64,000 nucleotides of DNA from Ciona savignyi (lineage: Eukaryota; Chordata; Ascidiacea; Phlebobranchia; Cionidae), in assembly GCA_000149265.1 (NCBI GenBank), contig CH003018.1:1032463-1096462 (forward strand). Direction: 5' to 3'. The translations under genes and the position numbers were made by a program. Of this stretch, positions 13,415 through 28,400 are shown in pieces. Below the pieces are notes generated by a model that saw only the letters and a program-made list of their open reading frames with translations, was not told the DNA's origin and ran no database searches. Each line of letters opens with the position of its first letter. Position 1 is the first letter of the stretch.

Positions 13415-16400
13415 CTGTGAAAAAAGATTTTGCCTTGCAAGATTTGTACATTTGAAAGATACACACCATTAATTTAAAATATATATGTGTATAAAGATTT
13501 TGTGCAAATATTCACTTTTCAGGTTGTGACACGTCATATAGCATGTGCATCACCTAACGTTTGTACTCCAGAGCATAATATAACACATACATTAGTTTTA
13601 CCAAAAAAGCCTAAGTAATAATTTTTCTCTTAATGATAGACGTTTCGTGAAATGCTTATTCTTTTTTTAATCAACTGAGAGAAAGTATCTCATTAAGAAG
13701 ATAATTATTAATCCAACCAAATACCTATGTTTCATACTTTATTATCAAATGTCCACAAATACCTGAACTAGCTTAGTGATGGCATGATCGATGTAAGCGA
13801 GCCCATCCTTCCACAATACGTCGTCCTTCAACGGTTTGACTGACGACGACCACAAGCCTTCAACTACTACCTCCTGCAGTATTCGCTTAAATAAACTTGC
13901 GGCAAGGCTCCGCTTTTCCAAACCTATACNNNNNNNNNNNNNNNNNNNNNNNNNNNNNNNNNNNNNNNNNNNNNNNNNNNNNNNNNNNNNNNNNNNNNNN
14001 NNNNNNNNNNNNNNNNNNNNNNNNNNNNNAATTCTATCGCCATCTGGTGGCTCTGATGCTCGTGAAGATGCTGCTCGCTTCGCTTCAGCGAATCCTGTAA
14101 AATAATATTTTGTTTTGCAAGATTTGTACATTTTGAAAGATACACACCATTAATTTAAAATATATATGTGTATAAAGATTTTGTGCAAATATTCACTTTT
14201 CAGGTTGTGACACGTCATATAGCATGTGCATCACCTAACGTTTGTACTCCAGAGCATAATATAACACATACATTAGTTTTACCAAAAAAGCCTAAGTAAT
14301 AATTTTTCTCTTAATGATAGACGTTTCGTGAAATGCTTATTCTTTTTTTAATCAACTGAGAGAAAGTATCTCATTAAGAAGATAATTATTAATCCAACCA
14401 AATACCTATGTTTCATACTTTATTATCAAATGTCCACAAATACCTGAACTTGCTTAGTGATGGCATGATATCTGGTCAGCAGTTGGTTAAGTCTGCTCAG
14501 CTCAATGGAGCTGCCAAGTTTCTGAGCTTTCCGCTTCATTCGGTCGTACTTGTATTGGTGGTCGGCAATCTCTTCAGCCATTGCCTTGAGAAAATAAAGA
14601 TTTATGTGAACATAAAGCTTTTGTACATCATATGAATGAATTGCATTGACGTATTGCTATCAAATAGCGTGCATGAATAAAAGAATATAACTTTATAACT
14701 ACTTACAAAACCACCAAAGAATTACTGAATTAGCCCACCAATTGATCAAAAAAGGGATTTAATCGAAACTATGACAACAAGACCAATTAATGATTAATAT
14801 TTACCTGGAAAGCATTCAGTTGAGATTTCTTAAGTCCGATCGTAGCTTTCAACCCGGACTCTGACTTAAATCTTTCCTCCACATTGCAAAGCCATTCGGT
14901 TATTTCTTCAACGTTCGAATCAAAATCTTTTAGTTGTTCAACAAAAGTACGAACAGCTTGTTCACGATCCTATGGTGCAAATTGTTTGTATTGAGTTGTT
15001 ATATGTTTACCTTGGCTTTTTTTATCCATTAGAAGTATGCGATATTTAGTGCTGCAGCATAATATTAAATTATTATTGGTTTCTTCCTGAAATTTAGGCA
15101 TTTAGAACATAGATATTGGAAAATAGATTCCAATAAAATTATTTTGGTGGAAGTAACCTGTATTAGAGAGATGAGGTTCTTCAAGGAATCTTTACATTGT
15201 TTCAACTGGTGGCGAATGGTAGATGAGCTTTCCTGTGAAAGAACTGGAAGAAGAGAATCGCTTGAATTGACCACTGCTGTCAATCGTATTTGGCCACCCT
15301 CCACCCCAGATAACAATGCCTGTCACAATAAATTTGTTAAAAAGAGTTTAATTATAAAAACAACCAATAAAATGAAATTCCTACTTGCAGATGTTGTAGT
15401 CTTTCCTGTACGACCTCACGATCGCCCGATAGTTCACCGTATTTATGAACGGCCTCCTTCTTACTTTTGACCCACTTCTCAAACTCGTGCACGGAAGCCT
15501 GGAACTTCTCGTTGAGTTCCTTCTCACATTGTGCTTGGAACTTGCTCACTGTGAGCTTGGCTGTGTCATATCTAATGAAACAATGGATGTAAGTGCCAAT
15601 ACGGTATTCATGTGTTGTCCTCGTAAATGAAAGAAAAACGTCAGATTATGTATTGCCCACCGGTGGGTTACCGGAGCTATTGTAGTGTGTCATATATGAT
15701 GAGGATATTTCTTTTTATTTTATTACAACCCATTATTTCACAGGGTTCAGGTGATATCTGCTAAGTGCCTTGCCCAGGAACACAATATGCTAGCTAACAA
15801 CCAGTTTCGATTCTGCAAACCTTTGGCTGAAAGGCGACACACTAACCCACCAAGTATTCAGCCAGAGGAACACAATCACTAATCTTGATTTTTTCAGATA
15901 CTAATCAATAAATAAAAAGCAGTGTTATATTGCATAACTAACCTCTGTAAAGTTGTGGTAACATCTTTGGAAAGAAGGTCCACCTCGTCACCATGGTAAC
16001 TCCGGCACAGAGTATTCAACCTGACTTTCAATCTTTCCACGGACTCTTGCATGTCCAACATTGCTTGATTCATTTCCTAATCAAAACATTATCATTATGG
16101 AAATACCTGACAATAGAAAAATAAATTGAACTCTATTTACAACGAATAAAACACTTGGATATTAAGGTAATACTCAGAGAAATAAGGAGAATAAATGTAA
16201 TACTTAGAGATACAAGGGTTAACCTGAGGTATAAACAAACTACTAGTTATTACAACAAATAAAGGCTTCGGGAACTTTCTCTTAACTCACTGCAGCTCAC
16301 CTGGCACACGGCTAAGGTTGAAGCAGCAGTTTCACGATCAGTGGAGCTTTCCCTACCCTCGGTGAAAAGATCAACATCAAGTTCACCCAATCGCGACTTA

Positions 16401-19400
16401 AACTGCTCAAGTTCATCGCTGAGTGCTTTCTTTTCGAGGGAGAAGCTTTCCTCGTACTTGGTGAGCTGGGAAAACCGGGATTCGAGGGAAATCTCCGCTT
16501 CAATAACCGAGCGGTCCCATCCACGCCACTCCTCTTTTAAACTGGAATATTAATTTGTGGGGATAAAGTACTAGATTCAAGTAGAATTTAAAGAAAAAGA
16601 AATTTGAATATGTCTGGTTGGGTAAAACAAGTTGGCTTGTCTAACATGTATAATTTTAAACTTAAGTTTAGTATTTTAAACTTAAGTTTAAACCTAAACT
16701 CATTGACACAAAGACAATGAATTAATCCTTTCTCCATCTTTTTCGAACCTTGTTTACAAATAGAAAAAATAGAAGCAAATTGGCACCTTTCAATTTCCGA
16801 ATGAATTACAGGTTGGCCTGCTTCACTCGTCTGGGACACAACATGTTCACCAATTTCAACGACAGTGTCTAATTTCTGTCGTCCATACGATCTGGTTGCT
16901 TTCAAACTCTGCATAAAAGGTTAATATTTAAAAAAAATTAGGTATACACACGTAATGGCAACATAACAACAACTAAGTAGTTATTAAATTTCAGTTAGAG
17001 AGAGAAAATAGGAGATGAAAAGTAGGTTTTCATGGGTTCGACCTTTATTTTTTGCAACTTCTTCTGCACGGCTTCCTTGTCGATCCCCCCGACATCATTC
17101 CATCGATCCAACTCCTCATTGGCTGAATTCACCCAATCAGTGAAGTCGTGCGAAGCATCAAAATACGCCACATGATCGTTCACGCAGTGAGTTAAATGCT
17201 TCACTCTCTCCGACGCCCTTTCATGGATGTGCTCATAACGATTTTCAATTTCCTGTTTGTAAAGTTTTAAAAGATGTTATTTTCGAACTAAGTTAGTTTT
17301 GAAAATTAAGGGATAACTTTATCGGACAAAGATCTGACCTTAAAATCAGCCTCTTTATTGAGAAGATTTGCTTTTCTCCGTAGAGCTTCAATAGCTTCCT
17401 CATGAAACACAACATCCTGTTCTATCAGTCTGAGGAAATAGTTTAGTGTTATTTTCAATTTCCAAAGATAAAATATTGTTTTAACATAGGAAAGGAAAAA
17501 ATGGAAAAACAAACAGTTGGTAAAATTTACCTTAATAACAAGAATATAAATGTTGCCGTCAAACGTAAAAAAATATTACAATAAAATAGCGATCAATAAA
17601 TTATTTTAAATTTAATTAAATAAAGCAATGAAGAAAATTGAGCACTAAACAAATTATCTTGGAAAGAAAAAAAACTATGTTGAGACTGACTTGTATTTTT
17701 CCAACTGAGTCTCCTTGTCCTTCAGATCAACTCCTAGTATTGTTCTGCCCGAAAACAAGGCATCATTTTCCTCCAGCCATACACCAAGTTCAGATCTTGC
17801 ATGAACATAATGCTGCCAATCCAATAACTGCTGTTCCAGCTTCATTTTGCACTCCCGGAGATTTCCATTAAGCTTCTCATAGCTTTCCTTTAGTTCACGT
17901 AGTTCCCTGCACAATGTCACAATAAAAAACTTAGCAATAGAACCTGCATTGCACTCCACAAAGACATACTCATGTATTTTGTCCCCTCCATCCATAGTGG
18001 TGTGCTCGACTGCCCTCTCTCCCTTGCCCACAGCGATGTTTAGTTTGATCTCTCCCTCCTGCTTGTTGCTTATAAGCTGAGCAACAACGACCAACCTATA
18101 CAAAGAATTGTGTTAAATCCTTTTGTTATATATGCTTGAGGAATCCAAAAGGTTAGACTTGATTTATATCTGATCGGACAAGGCTGGTCATATTAATAAA
18201 CAACCCTTTTTTTCCAATTTTTGTTTACAAAACACTTAAATACTTGCATTGTGATGTAACGAACAGGCAAATAAAACTAACAGGCAATGTGTTGGAATAA
18301 CATAGTTGACAGTGTCACCATAAACTCTGTTGTGGGGTTTTACTGCAATACAGCATTTCATATGAGATTCAATCATTTAACAGAAGATCTAGCAAACAAA
18401 GAGTAAACTCAGGTTTCACATGAATAACTTATAACATTCGTGTTTATTGACTCTTTCCACCTTATGGACAAAAGTAATTGAATACCGATTCCGAATTACC
18501 TTGCTTCAAGTTCCGCACGATCAAGTAAATCGCCATCAGATCCACAACCATCAGCCAACTTATTATGGGAAGATTTCAACCAAGATTGTGCAGATGCCAT
18601 TGCATCATCATATTGTCTTTGGTATGCCACATTCTCTTCACACTGACGCAGGCATTCCTATTTAAAAGTCGATATGAATAAATATATGAAATTCTGAACC
18701 ATTAAAAATTCCGAAGCTACTTACTTTGACTTTCTTGCAGAGCCCATGGTAGACTGATATAAGCTGGTGTGCTTTGCGTGCAGCGCCACTTTGTGATTGG
18801 TCACCCTCAACCAAATCCACGGCTTGTTGCATCAGGGTTTCAACTTGCTTGGATTTGTTACTCAGCTCTTTATTTATCACCTGGATCAGCAGTAGGTGTG
18901 AGAACAGCCATATAAATAGATTTATTACATTTCTCACCTGAAGCTCCTCAACTTTTTTCACTTTTGCTTCTAAACCTTCAACATGATCTATTTCATCAAG
19001 CGATCTCTGAATGGATTTGAGAGCTCGAGCGATCTCCTTCCTGTTCTCCTCCAATGATCGAAGGACCGAGAGTGAGTCTTCCAGGTTACCACGGTGATCC
19101 TGCAACACAATATTTAAAAATTACTTAAAAATGATAAAAATAACAAATATATATTCAAAATATATTTGTAGATGTTTTACTGTATATAATAGCAATGATG
19201 ATCATGAGATCATTCATTCTTACCTGTAATTGTTCAAGGAAATGACTCCAATCTTCTTTAATCCCTTCTATCTGTTGTTGTATTGAATCGGCACTGGCTT
19301 GTGGTAGTTGCGCAGACAAACACACATCTGCGGCGTTTACAGCTCGGTCAACACGGGTTTGTCCATCATCCACCTTCCCACTGAAGTTGGTGAGTTTCTA

Positions 19401-22400
19401 CAACAACAGAAATAAACAACTTATCGAAATCTACAAATTTTTATTTTTACATCTAATTTCTCCTCGAGAGCAGGAACATCTCCGGAGGTATCGGAGCAAA
19501 CCCCAAGGAGCTCCTTTGCAGAGCGAAACCATGTGTAGAAATCTTTAACTGCGTTGTTGAAGTCAACATCAATGTTGGTTTCTATGTTCTCCATCACTGT
19601 AAAAGATAGCAATGAAAATGTTATTTATTTTACTTATTTTTTTTTTTTACAATTTAATGATATTTGTTAATGGTTTGCTATAATTGCCCTTTCACCAACC
19701 CCTAGGAAGGTTTCTTTATTGAACCAACAATACAATAAAAAAAATCTTAAATGCAGTGGAATTGAAGAAACTAAAAACCAACGTATTATACACACACAAA
19801 CACTGTAATAGCACAAGTCACTGGTATTATTTTGACAAACGACCAGAGTAAAATTCACTTTCCAGCTCTACTTTTACTGAGAATAAACATAAGAACATAA
19901 TAATCTTAAAGCCTGTCCTATTCTACATATAGTTGGTACAATGATCTAAAAAATTAGATTGCAATCACCTCGGGCTGCTGTTTTAAATGTTTCCTCGTAC
20001 TTAGTGGACAAATCAGAAACTTTCTCCTGCACCATTTCCAATTCAGGTGTTTGGTATTTCCTACACAAGCCATTCAGATGTTCTTTTGTAGATTCAATGT
20101 TGTCTCGTTGTGAAAGTAATTCAGAGTGAACTTCCTAAATTATGATACCGTTGTAAGCATCAACATGAATTTTATATACATTTTAGCTACTCACCCTGCA
20201 TTTTGTTAAATGTTCAGGCTTTGGATTTCGTTGCATAGAATTTAAAGCTTGTTCTTTATGTTCCAGCCAATCCTGTAGTTCATGCACATAGTTTACTAGA
20301 ACTTTCTTCTGTGTTGTGAAATCTTCCAATTTTGCCTGTGCCTGCAGTTTTAAAAAATATTTACACAATAAATTCAACTGAGAAACATTTTCTGCTGATG
20401 CAAACCTGTTTATACACGTTAGTTGCCTTCTCGAGTTTGCTTTTGATGGAATCATTAACTTGAGTTAATTCATCCAACTCTCCAACAGAACTTCTGCGGC
20501 GACCAACATGCATTTCGCTCATTTTACGCTGGAGTTCTTCATACACAGAGTGTTGTCTGCAATTTTTCATGTATTAAACAGTATTTAGTAGTGTTTTTTT
20601 GACTGTTGGAAAAATGGTTTGGCATCTAAGTCAATTCCGAGCTTGTCAGTTGTGTACTAATACACATGTTGCCTACCCAGTGGATTAATGGGATGTATAA
20701 AAAAATATAGCTAGGCTTCCATCATTTTTAAATCACTACGAGAGCTCAGATAATCTAACTGTGGGAAAATTTTAAACAATAATAGCGTCCCATGCCCTTT
20801 CCCTCTCAATAGAATAATCGGATATCCTATTTTGAACATAATTTTGACATCATAACATGCTCTGTACAGCAATTCACGTGGTTGGTGTTTATTTCCAAAA
20901 TGCCATTTAAAATGATAAAATTCTTTATAAACAGTTATGGTAATATTCTGTAATACAATATAATTATTTGGATTTTAAAATAGCAAGGAGTCTTACTTTT
21001 CAATCTCGTCATGAACCTCTTTCAATCTCCCCTGAAGCCCTGCACTGTTATCAAGGCTTGAAACCGAAGCATTAAGCTCATTGATGGAAGAGTTCATCCA
21101 TTCTTCCATATCTTCCTCAGCAGTGGCGAGCTCCTTCCATAAGATCATCTGCTTCTTGAGTGACTCGAGCACCTCATCCACTTTGTCGCTCACATCGAGA
21201 TACCGATCTACTAAACTCTCAGTGTCTTCATGGATTGAGATCGCCTCTGACACGAGTTGTTTTTTCGCTTCCATAGCAACCAGTTTCCCCTTGCGTGTAA
21301 GCTCATCCATGATTGGTTGTTTCTCTTCCAGTTCTTTTTTGAGGATCTGAAAAATTTTATAGGACTTATCATACCGTATAAATTAATGTGCAATACAATC
21401 TACCTCATGTTTGGCAAGATGACGCTTCACTTCTTCAGAATTAAAATGTCGTGGAGCTTCGGTTGATGATGTCATTGACTCTGCATTTGATAATGTGCGT
21501 TCTACAGTGGAGCGGATAGTTTCATAATTCCTTAGGAGTTTGGACAATGTTGTCATCTGTTCTTTCTTTTCATCTATTAAGTTCTTTGCATCTTCCCAGG
21601 TCATTTCAACCAATTTCAGATGTTCTATGCAAAATAAGATGTTATTATAACTTTACAGTATTTTAAGACATGGAGGATAGAATGCAAATTTTATTCTCCT
21701 GACGAATGGTAAAACGCAAGAAGCATTATCACACGGAAAATAGTCAGCACACACACTGCTGAGGTTATTTCACACGTACCATCCTGTTACTAATTGTGTA
21801 GTGTGCTCTATATGATAAAACTGTTCCTACTGTTTTATTTCACTACAATACCCCATTAAATTTGGGTGAGGTTCGCCCATTGCTTTGCCCAAAAATTCAA
21901 CCAATAAGCTAGCTACTGGTTTCGATACAACAACCTTTTGGTTGATCACTGACACTCTTACCAAATAAGCAAATCGGCATGACAATTTTAAGCAAATCTG
22001 CATGACAAACTAACCTTTCACAATTGTTTCTTGTGAGGGATCAGTCTCAGCCAGCTGCTGACCTTTACTTTGTAGACCCGTCAACTCATATTGCTTCAAA
22101 TCCAGATCAGCCTTAAATATAAAATGTAAAACACAAATTTTCATTAACATACCCTCAACAGCCATACCTGTAACTTATCGAAAATTTTAATGAAATCTTG
22201 AATATGAGATTGTGTGATATCATCCATCACTACATCTATTTCTGCTCTTTCTTCTAAGTCTTCGAGACCCTTTAACAAGTTTTCTTTCCTGGTGGTGATT
22301 TTTGCCAGATTTGAGTATTTTGTCAGGTAAAAAAAAATTAATTGAAGCAATTACAAATTTCATCAATCTACTAAATTTTAAACAATATTACGAAACTTAC

Positions 22401-25400
22401 CTGTCCAAAAATCCATGCCAAATGCCATCAACTTCATCAAAATGTTCTTGCTTGATGGCAATCTCAGACTGTACCATTTCACATCGAGCTTGAAGTCGAT
22501 TCAGATAGCCACGTACTGTTGTTCGCTGTTGCTCGGCCATTTTGTTGAACGTGGTCAGTTGCGCTTGCTGGAGAACTGGATCCAGCCCAGCTCCCACCCT
22601 GAATTAATATTTGTACACACATATTACGATGTTTGATAAAAAAGTACTACTCCTTACCTAGCACAGTCTACCACTAATCGTCCGAGCACTTGTGAATCTG
22701 CCTTCCACTTTGTGAGCTCTTCTGATGATGTCACTGCGGTCTTTATACTCACCTCCAGCCGCTCAAGCATTGCAGTAAGTTGCTGTGCACTTGCATGGAA
22801 TGATGAAAGGCGTTCAAGTGCTTCCTCTCTTGCACTTACCACTTCACACACTCGACTTAAAAACTTGGTACATTCAGTGTAGCTGTTAAAATACATTGTA
22901 ATGCATAATAAAACGAAGGAGATTTTGTAGGTTACCGGCTGACTAAAGTCTTCCTTTCTTTTGGATCACACATCGTGCGTAGATCCTCTAAGTGGGAAGC
23001 GAGAGCCTGGTAATCATCTTGATGGGATTCAATTTGTTCTCGTTGAATCTGTTACATAAAACAACCTTTAAAGGGCTCATTTTTGTTATGCATCTATCTA
23101 CAGGATATACTTTTTGTGTTTTATTCTTGTTAATGGTCAAACACGGGTGTTATCACATGGGTAACTGTGAGATTACCTCACGCCCACTATCGAGTACAAT
23201 GTGTGGTTTAAACTGAGATGTTTATACTGTTTCAGTCCAACCAATTATTCTACTCGTTCAGGTGAAATCCACTCAGTACATACACTCACACAACCAACTA
23301 GCCAGTCACTATAATCCGATGCTTGAATGAGTTATACAGCAAAAGATATCATAATTGAATTAAAATGTAGAATAGCTAATTTCTGGCATTTAAAAACAGC
23401 TTTATTTTTTTCATCAGCAAGGAAACAGTTTTTGGAGATGTAAGTTTTGGAGATGTGGGTGTGAGTTTTCAATAATAATGTTAAAGGAACCCAGAATGGA
23501 TGGGATAGGATATTCATGTTTATCCCCGTGAATGGGTAAACCAAGGGGGTTATCACACGGGCAATCGTCAGATCACCTCGCGCCCATCGTTGGATTACCG
23601 GAGCTGCTGCAGGGTGTTGTATATGATAGACACGTTCCTTTAATTTAGTAGAATCCTTTAATCTGCTGGGTTCAGGTAATGTCCATTAAGTATCTTGCCC
23701 AAGGACACAGCCGACTAGCTAGCGACCAGTTTCGCACCTGCAACCTTTCGATTGAAAGGCGACGCACTTAACCGCTAGACCAACCGGCCGGACAATGTTA
23801 AAGAATACAGGTCTAAACATTTATTATTATTTAAAAATAAAAATTACAATACTTGTTATATTTCCCTGTCTTAATCATAAATAAGGCAGTCTGGATAGAG
23901 GAAATGGAAAGCAGAACCGTTCACTGTGAAATATGACCCACTTGATTGATCCCAATAGGGAAATGCGTTCAATGCTGTTAGTTTTCGTTGCCACGCTGGG
24001 ACAAAGTGTTATAATGTGGACAAAAAAGGAGGGAAATTCGAAAATAAGAGGAGGTTTAGACAGTTAGTGTTTGGTTTGCACTTAGTTTTTCTCCCCATCA
24101 TGCAATTTCTATACTGCTTGTGTTGCTCCTTAATGGAAATTGTTTAAAAAACAACCACAGGGATAATGGTAGGTATAGAGCGCTTGGCTGGAATTTTTGT
24201 TGGGCTGTGTCTTATATATACAGTGCATGGTGGCCATGAGGCAAGCAACGGTACAGTAACCGATTATGCCACGAGGTTTGACGTTACAACGCATTCTATA
24301 ATGGAGGGAAGTGGAGATTTAGCGCCAGGTGAAATAGTTTCAAACGACGTGAGTTTTTTTCATATATCGCTGTTTAAAGGTTAACCTTATTTGACTTTAA
24401 AAAGGAAAACGAAGATAAATCGTTGGAAACGAATCGGCCACCCGAAAAACTAGAAACAGCGGGAATTATACTTGGAGCGCTGGCAGGTGTGATGGTAGTA
24501 GCAATCGTCGCGTTCTTAGTCATAAAAAGGTAGGAATATGTTGGGGTGATTATATCTAGATATCTGTAGGGATCACACACTGTCTTTTATGGATTATTTT
24601 CCGTTTTAGGGTGAGACGCAGACCAATGAACGGACCAAATGAAGCAGAAACAGAGGAAAGACCTGAACTACTTCGAGTTGAAATTGAACCAAGGGTTTAG
24701 CTTCGTTGCACAACTGACTGGCAACATACTTGCTTTAAAAAGCTAAAAAAACGAACTGCGGAAAGGATATTTTAAAAAAATTCTATGATGAGCGAAACTA
24801 TCAAATATGTGCCGATGTGCAGTACATTAAACGTTTGACGTACATTCACCATAATTTACCATCCATATAATACGTAATGGCGTCGATTTTAAACAAACCG
24901 ACTCCTTCAAAACTATGCAATCCAAGATTGATATATCTATTGCTTTGATCTCGCACAACATTGTACATGAAACGGGTTCCTGCTTTTTTTATGATATCAT
25001 TGTTATAAAAAAGGCAGCGTTATGACGAAATAATACTTTAACGGTCATAGTACAAAAATAATCACGTTACAGGCGCAGAACTAAATGTGTTAAAGTGTTA
25101 AACTACAGGTAAATTAGCCAGGACTATATTTCAGTACTAGTTTATAAGGGACCGTTTAACAGGACTTATTTCAGTGTGAAGTTCGTCCAGGGAAATACGG
25201 CGCGCATTTTAAACGAGAGAGCAAACCGATCATCTCCGAGTGCCCTATAGTAACCTCGCGAACTACCGGTAAACCGGTGTCATATTCTCTGCCGGTCTGT
25301 TCAGGCAGGATATAATGGCTTCATTTGCTTTTGGGTAAAATATTTACATACATAGGAGCTACAGAGCCGGTTTATGAGAGTTGATAAAGTATGTGTGCCA

Positions 25401-28400
25401 ATAAAAGTAAAAATTTAGGAAACGACTTAAAAATACTGAAAAGCTAAAACTTTGTAGAGGACAAGTACCGCTGGTAAATGTAAAATAAAGTGGAAAGTTC
25501 CAGTTAAAGTTAGCCGCATGCTTTCCTAACAAGATGTTAAAGATAAGTGTCTGCGTAATGTGTTAGTGTGAATTACGCGGTTATCGTTGTGCCTATTACT
25601 ATTGGTTAGTTACCAATCAGTCATGTGCCAGTAATAGTGGAGAGGAGGGAAGGAAGCAGTCTCGTGTGTCCTCTTTCTTGTTATAAAGGATGCTGGTATA
25701 ATAATATATCTCCTTATTTATTACTCTGCTGGTTCTATAGTTATTTTGTGTTTGGCAAGTTTTGAACCTTAGTTTGAAAGTCACCAAATCTTTCAGATTG
25801 AAAGCCTCTACTAAGAAAAATGAAACTATTATTTACAATTTCTTGTATTTTTCTGACAACAGTTACGGTGTACAGCGTTCAAGGTAAGAATTTATTTAGA
25901 TTTCGCTTCAAGATATAATTGTATATTAAAACACCAATCCGCAATGGGTCGTGTGATAGGATAGTAGGATAGTATATTCGTGTTCATCACCGTGAATGGG
26001 AAAACCAAGGGTTAACACACGGGCAATCGTCAGATCAACTCGGGCCCAACGTCGGTAATGATACAGCTACTGAATACATATTGCTAGAGATGTAAGATTT
26101 AATCTTTTTTCCTCCACAACTTCCAAAATTGAGGCACTGCTTCTGTGACACGTGGCGATTACTACTTCCGAGAAGTCCAGAAATAGCGGGTATTTTCCAA
26201 CAATAATGACGTCACCGCAATAGGTCGCCCTTGGAACCATTAATTATTTACAGTTAACAGACGAGAGCGAGAACCTTCAATAATCTTAAGTACAGTTGTG
26301 AATAAGCTTATGTTGACTTAGCAGTATGTGCCAAATATACTTGGGACATTTTTATATTATCTCTTTTGTTCGCCCTTCTCACGTGCTGCTTAGCACGCAC
26401 CACACACAAGCTTCCATGTTTACTATAATTAGCCAGAAACACGTTTCCGCCGGCGCGCAAGCGTGTGTGGATTCGCAGTTGGATGGTAACAACACATACT
26501 GTTTCACTCACTGATGTTGCGTTTAAATTCCTTATTGGTGTTTTTATGAATATCGGTTTTAAAACCAACTCTGGTTGTACGCAGCAACACGCGGTTGCTA
26601 TAGCTTAAAAAATACGAAACCAACAAGATGAGAAAACGTACTTGTTACATGGGTTTTTAGTGATATGTGCATATGTTAATGTACTAAGTGATCGACATCT
26701 ATTACGCCGTGTCTCAAGTTTTACTTGCATAAATTGAACCTTCGCGAAGCTAAAATGTACTAACACTTTTTAACAACAGCATTTGAGTCAGCATCAAATT
26801 TGCTATTCTCGTTGATAAATCAATAATAAAGTATAAAACTAGGATGTTATTTATCATTTCACGAACCCATGTCATTATTTTATGTCGTCAGATGTTTGTA
26901 CGGAGGGCAATCACAAGTGTGTCTTTCCATATGAATACAACGATAATCAGTACAACTCGTGTCTACCTTCATCGTCATATGGGAAGAAATGGTGTGGAAT
27001 CGTCCCTCAAGTAAACGATTCTACAGACACGTACGATTACTGCATTGACAAGTGTCCATCAAGTAAGACAACTGTGTTACTGATTTAAAATGTAGAACTA
27101 TTATCTTCAGCTTTGTAAAGGTGAAAAAATGAAATTATTACAGCTATCCGGTGCACAGAAAACGGTCGGAAATGTTTGTTCCCATTTTTTTACGGTGGAA
27201 AAAATGTCACCAGTTGCTTGCGCGCTGCATGGTGGAAAGGTTCCTATGAATGGTGTGCAATAGAAAGTGAATTTAAAAACGCTGGGAAGGGAATTGACTG
27301 GGATACCTGCGTAGATGAATGCCCTGTTCCAACCAACAGCGATACAATCGCAGAACCAACAATACCTATAACAACCGAACAACCAACAACACCAAAAACA
27401 ACTGCAGAACCAACAATACCAAAAACAATCGCAGAACCAACAATACCTATAACAACCGAACAACCAACAACACCAAAAACAATCGCAGAACCAACAATAC
27501 CAAAAACAACTGCAGAACCAACAACACCAAAGACAATCCCAGAACCAATAATACCAAAAACAACTGAACAACTAACAACACCAAAAACAATCGCAGAACC
27601 AACAATACCAAAAACAACTGAACAACCAACAACACCAAAGACAGTCGCAGAACCAACAATACCAATAACAACCACACAACTTACAAACACAATTCCAACA
27701 ACAACTACACCAACCACAAAAACAACAACAACCACGGTTCAAGAAGAAGCAACAATATATATCAACCCATCAAGTGAAACAGTTAACGCCATAACCAACA
27801 CCACTTCTGCAAAACCTTCATCAAAAAGTGACCCAACAGCTGTGAAAGTAACGAAGATGGTCTCCATCACCTCTGCAGGTATTTATAAAAAAATGGAATA
27901 GTATACATTAGTTTATCAGAATAACTTAGAAAAATAAACATATTTGGTAGACTAGCCCCAGGAAAATTATTACAGATTCTAACGAGAAAAACAGTAACCA
28001 ACTCCAATAAACGCTAGTGTTTCCTGTTATAGAGTAAGAGGCGTTTTATTTTAACCATAAAATTTCATACGAAATATCTGTTAATTGCCTTTCCTAAGAA
28101 CACAACGGAAGTAACTCGCAGATTGATGGTTTCCAAGCGCAATCTTCAACTAACAGAATGACGCACAACAAGTCGATCAAGTCTATAAAAATACATTTTT
28201 ATGTAGATTATTCATTACCTTCGTATAGCATATTGCACATTTTAGGTACCATAAAAGACAACACAGACCATGACGTTGACAATAACTTCGGCAGATCGTA
28301 TCCTGGAAATACCACTAGTACATCTATTCCAGGTGTGACACTCAATATCTGATGTATTTGGTTTGATTGTTATCAGAAAGTATAATCAATAATTTTGCTT

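Noticed and set aside
13745..14145. Open frames running across the N gap
   Set aside because: They exist only because N is read as open; the flanks are duplicated nesprin sequence.
24166..24700. Syndecan
   Set aside because: The layout fits, but the conserved syndecan tail and its C-terminal EFYA are missing.
27107..27735. Two long minus-strand open frames rich in Cys/Trp or Val/Gly
   Set aside because: They lie over the Thr/Pro-coding minisatellite and are a by-product of its composition. The sense frame has a signal peptide, domains and closed splice phases.
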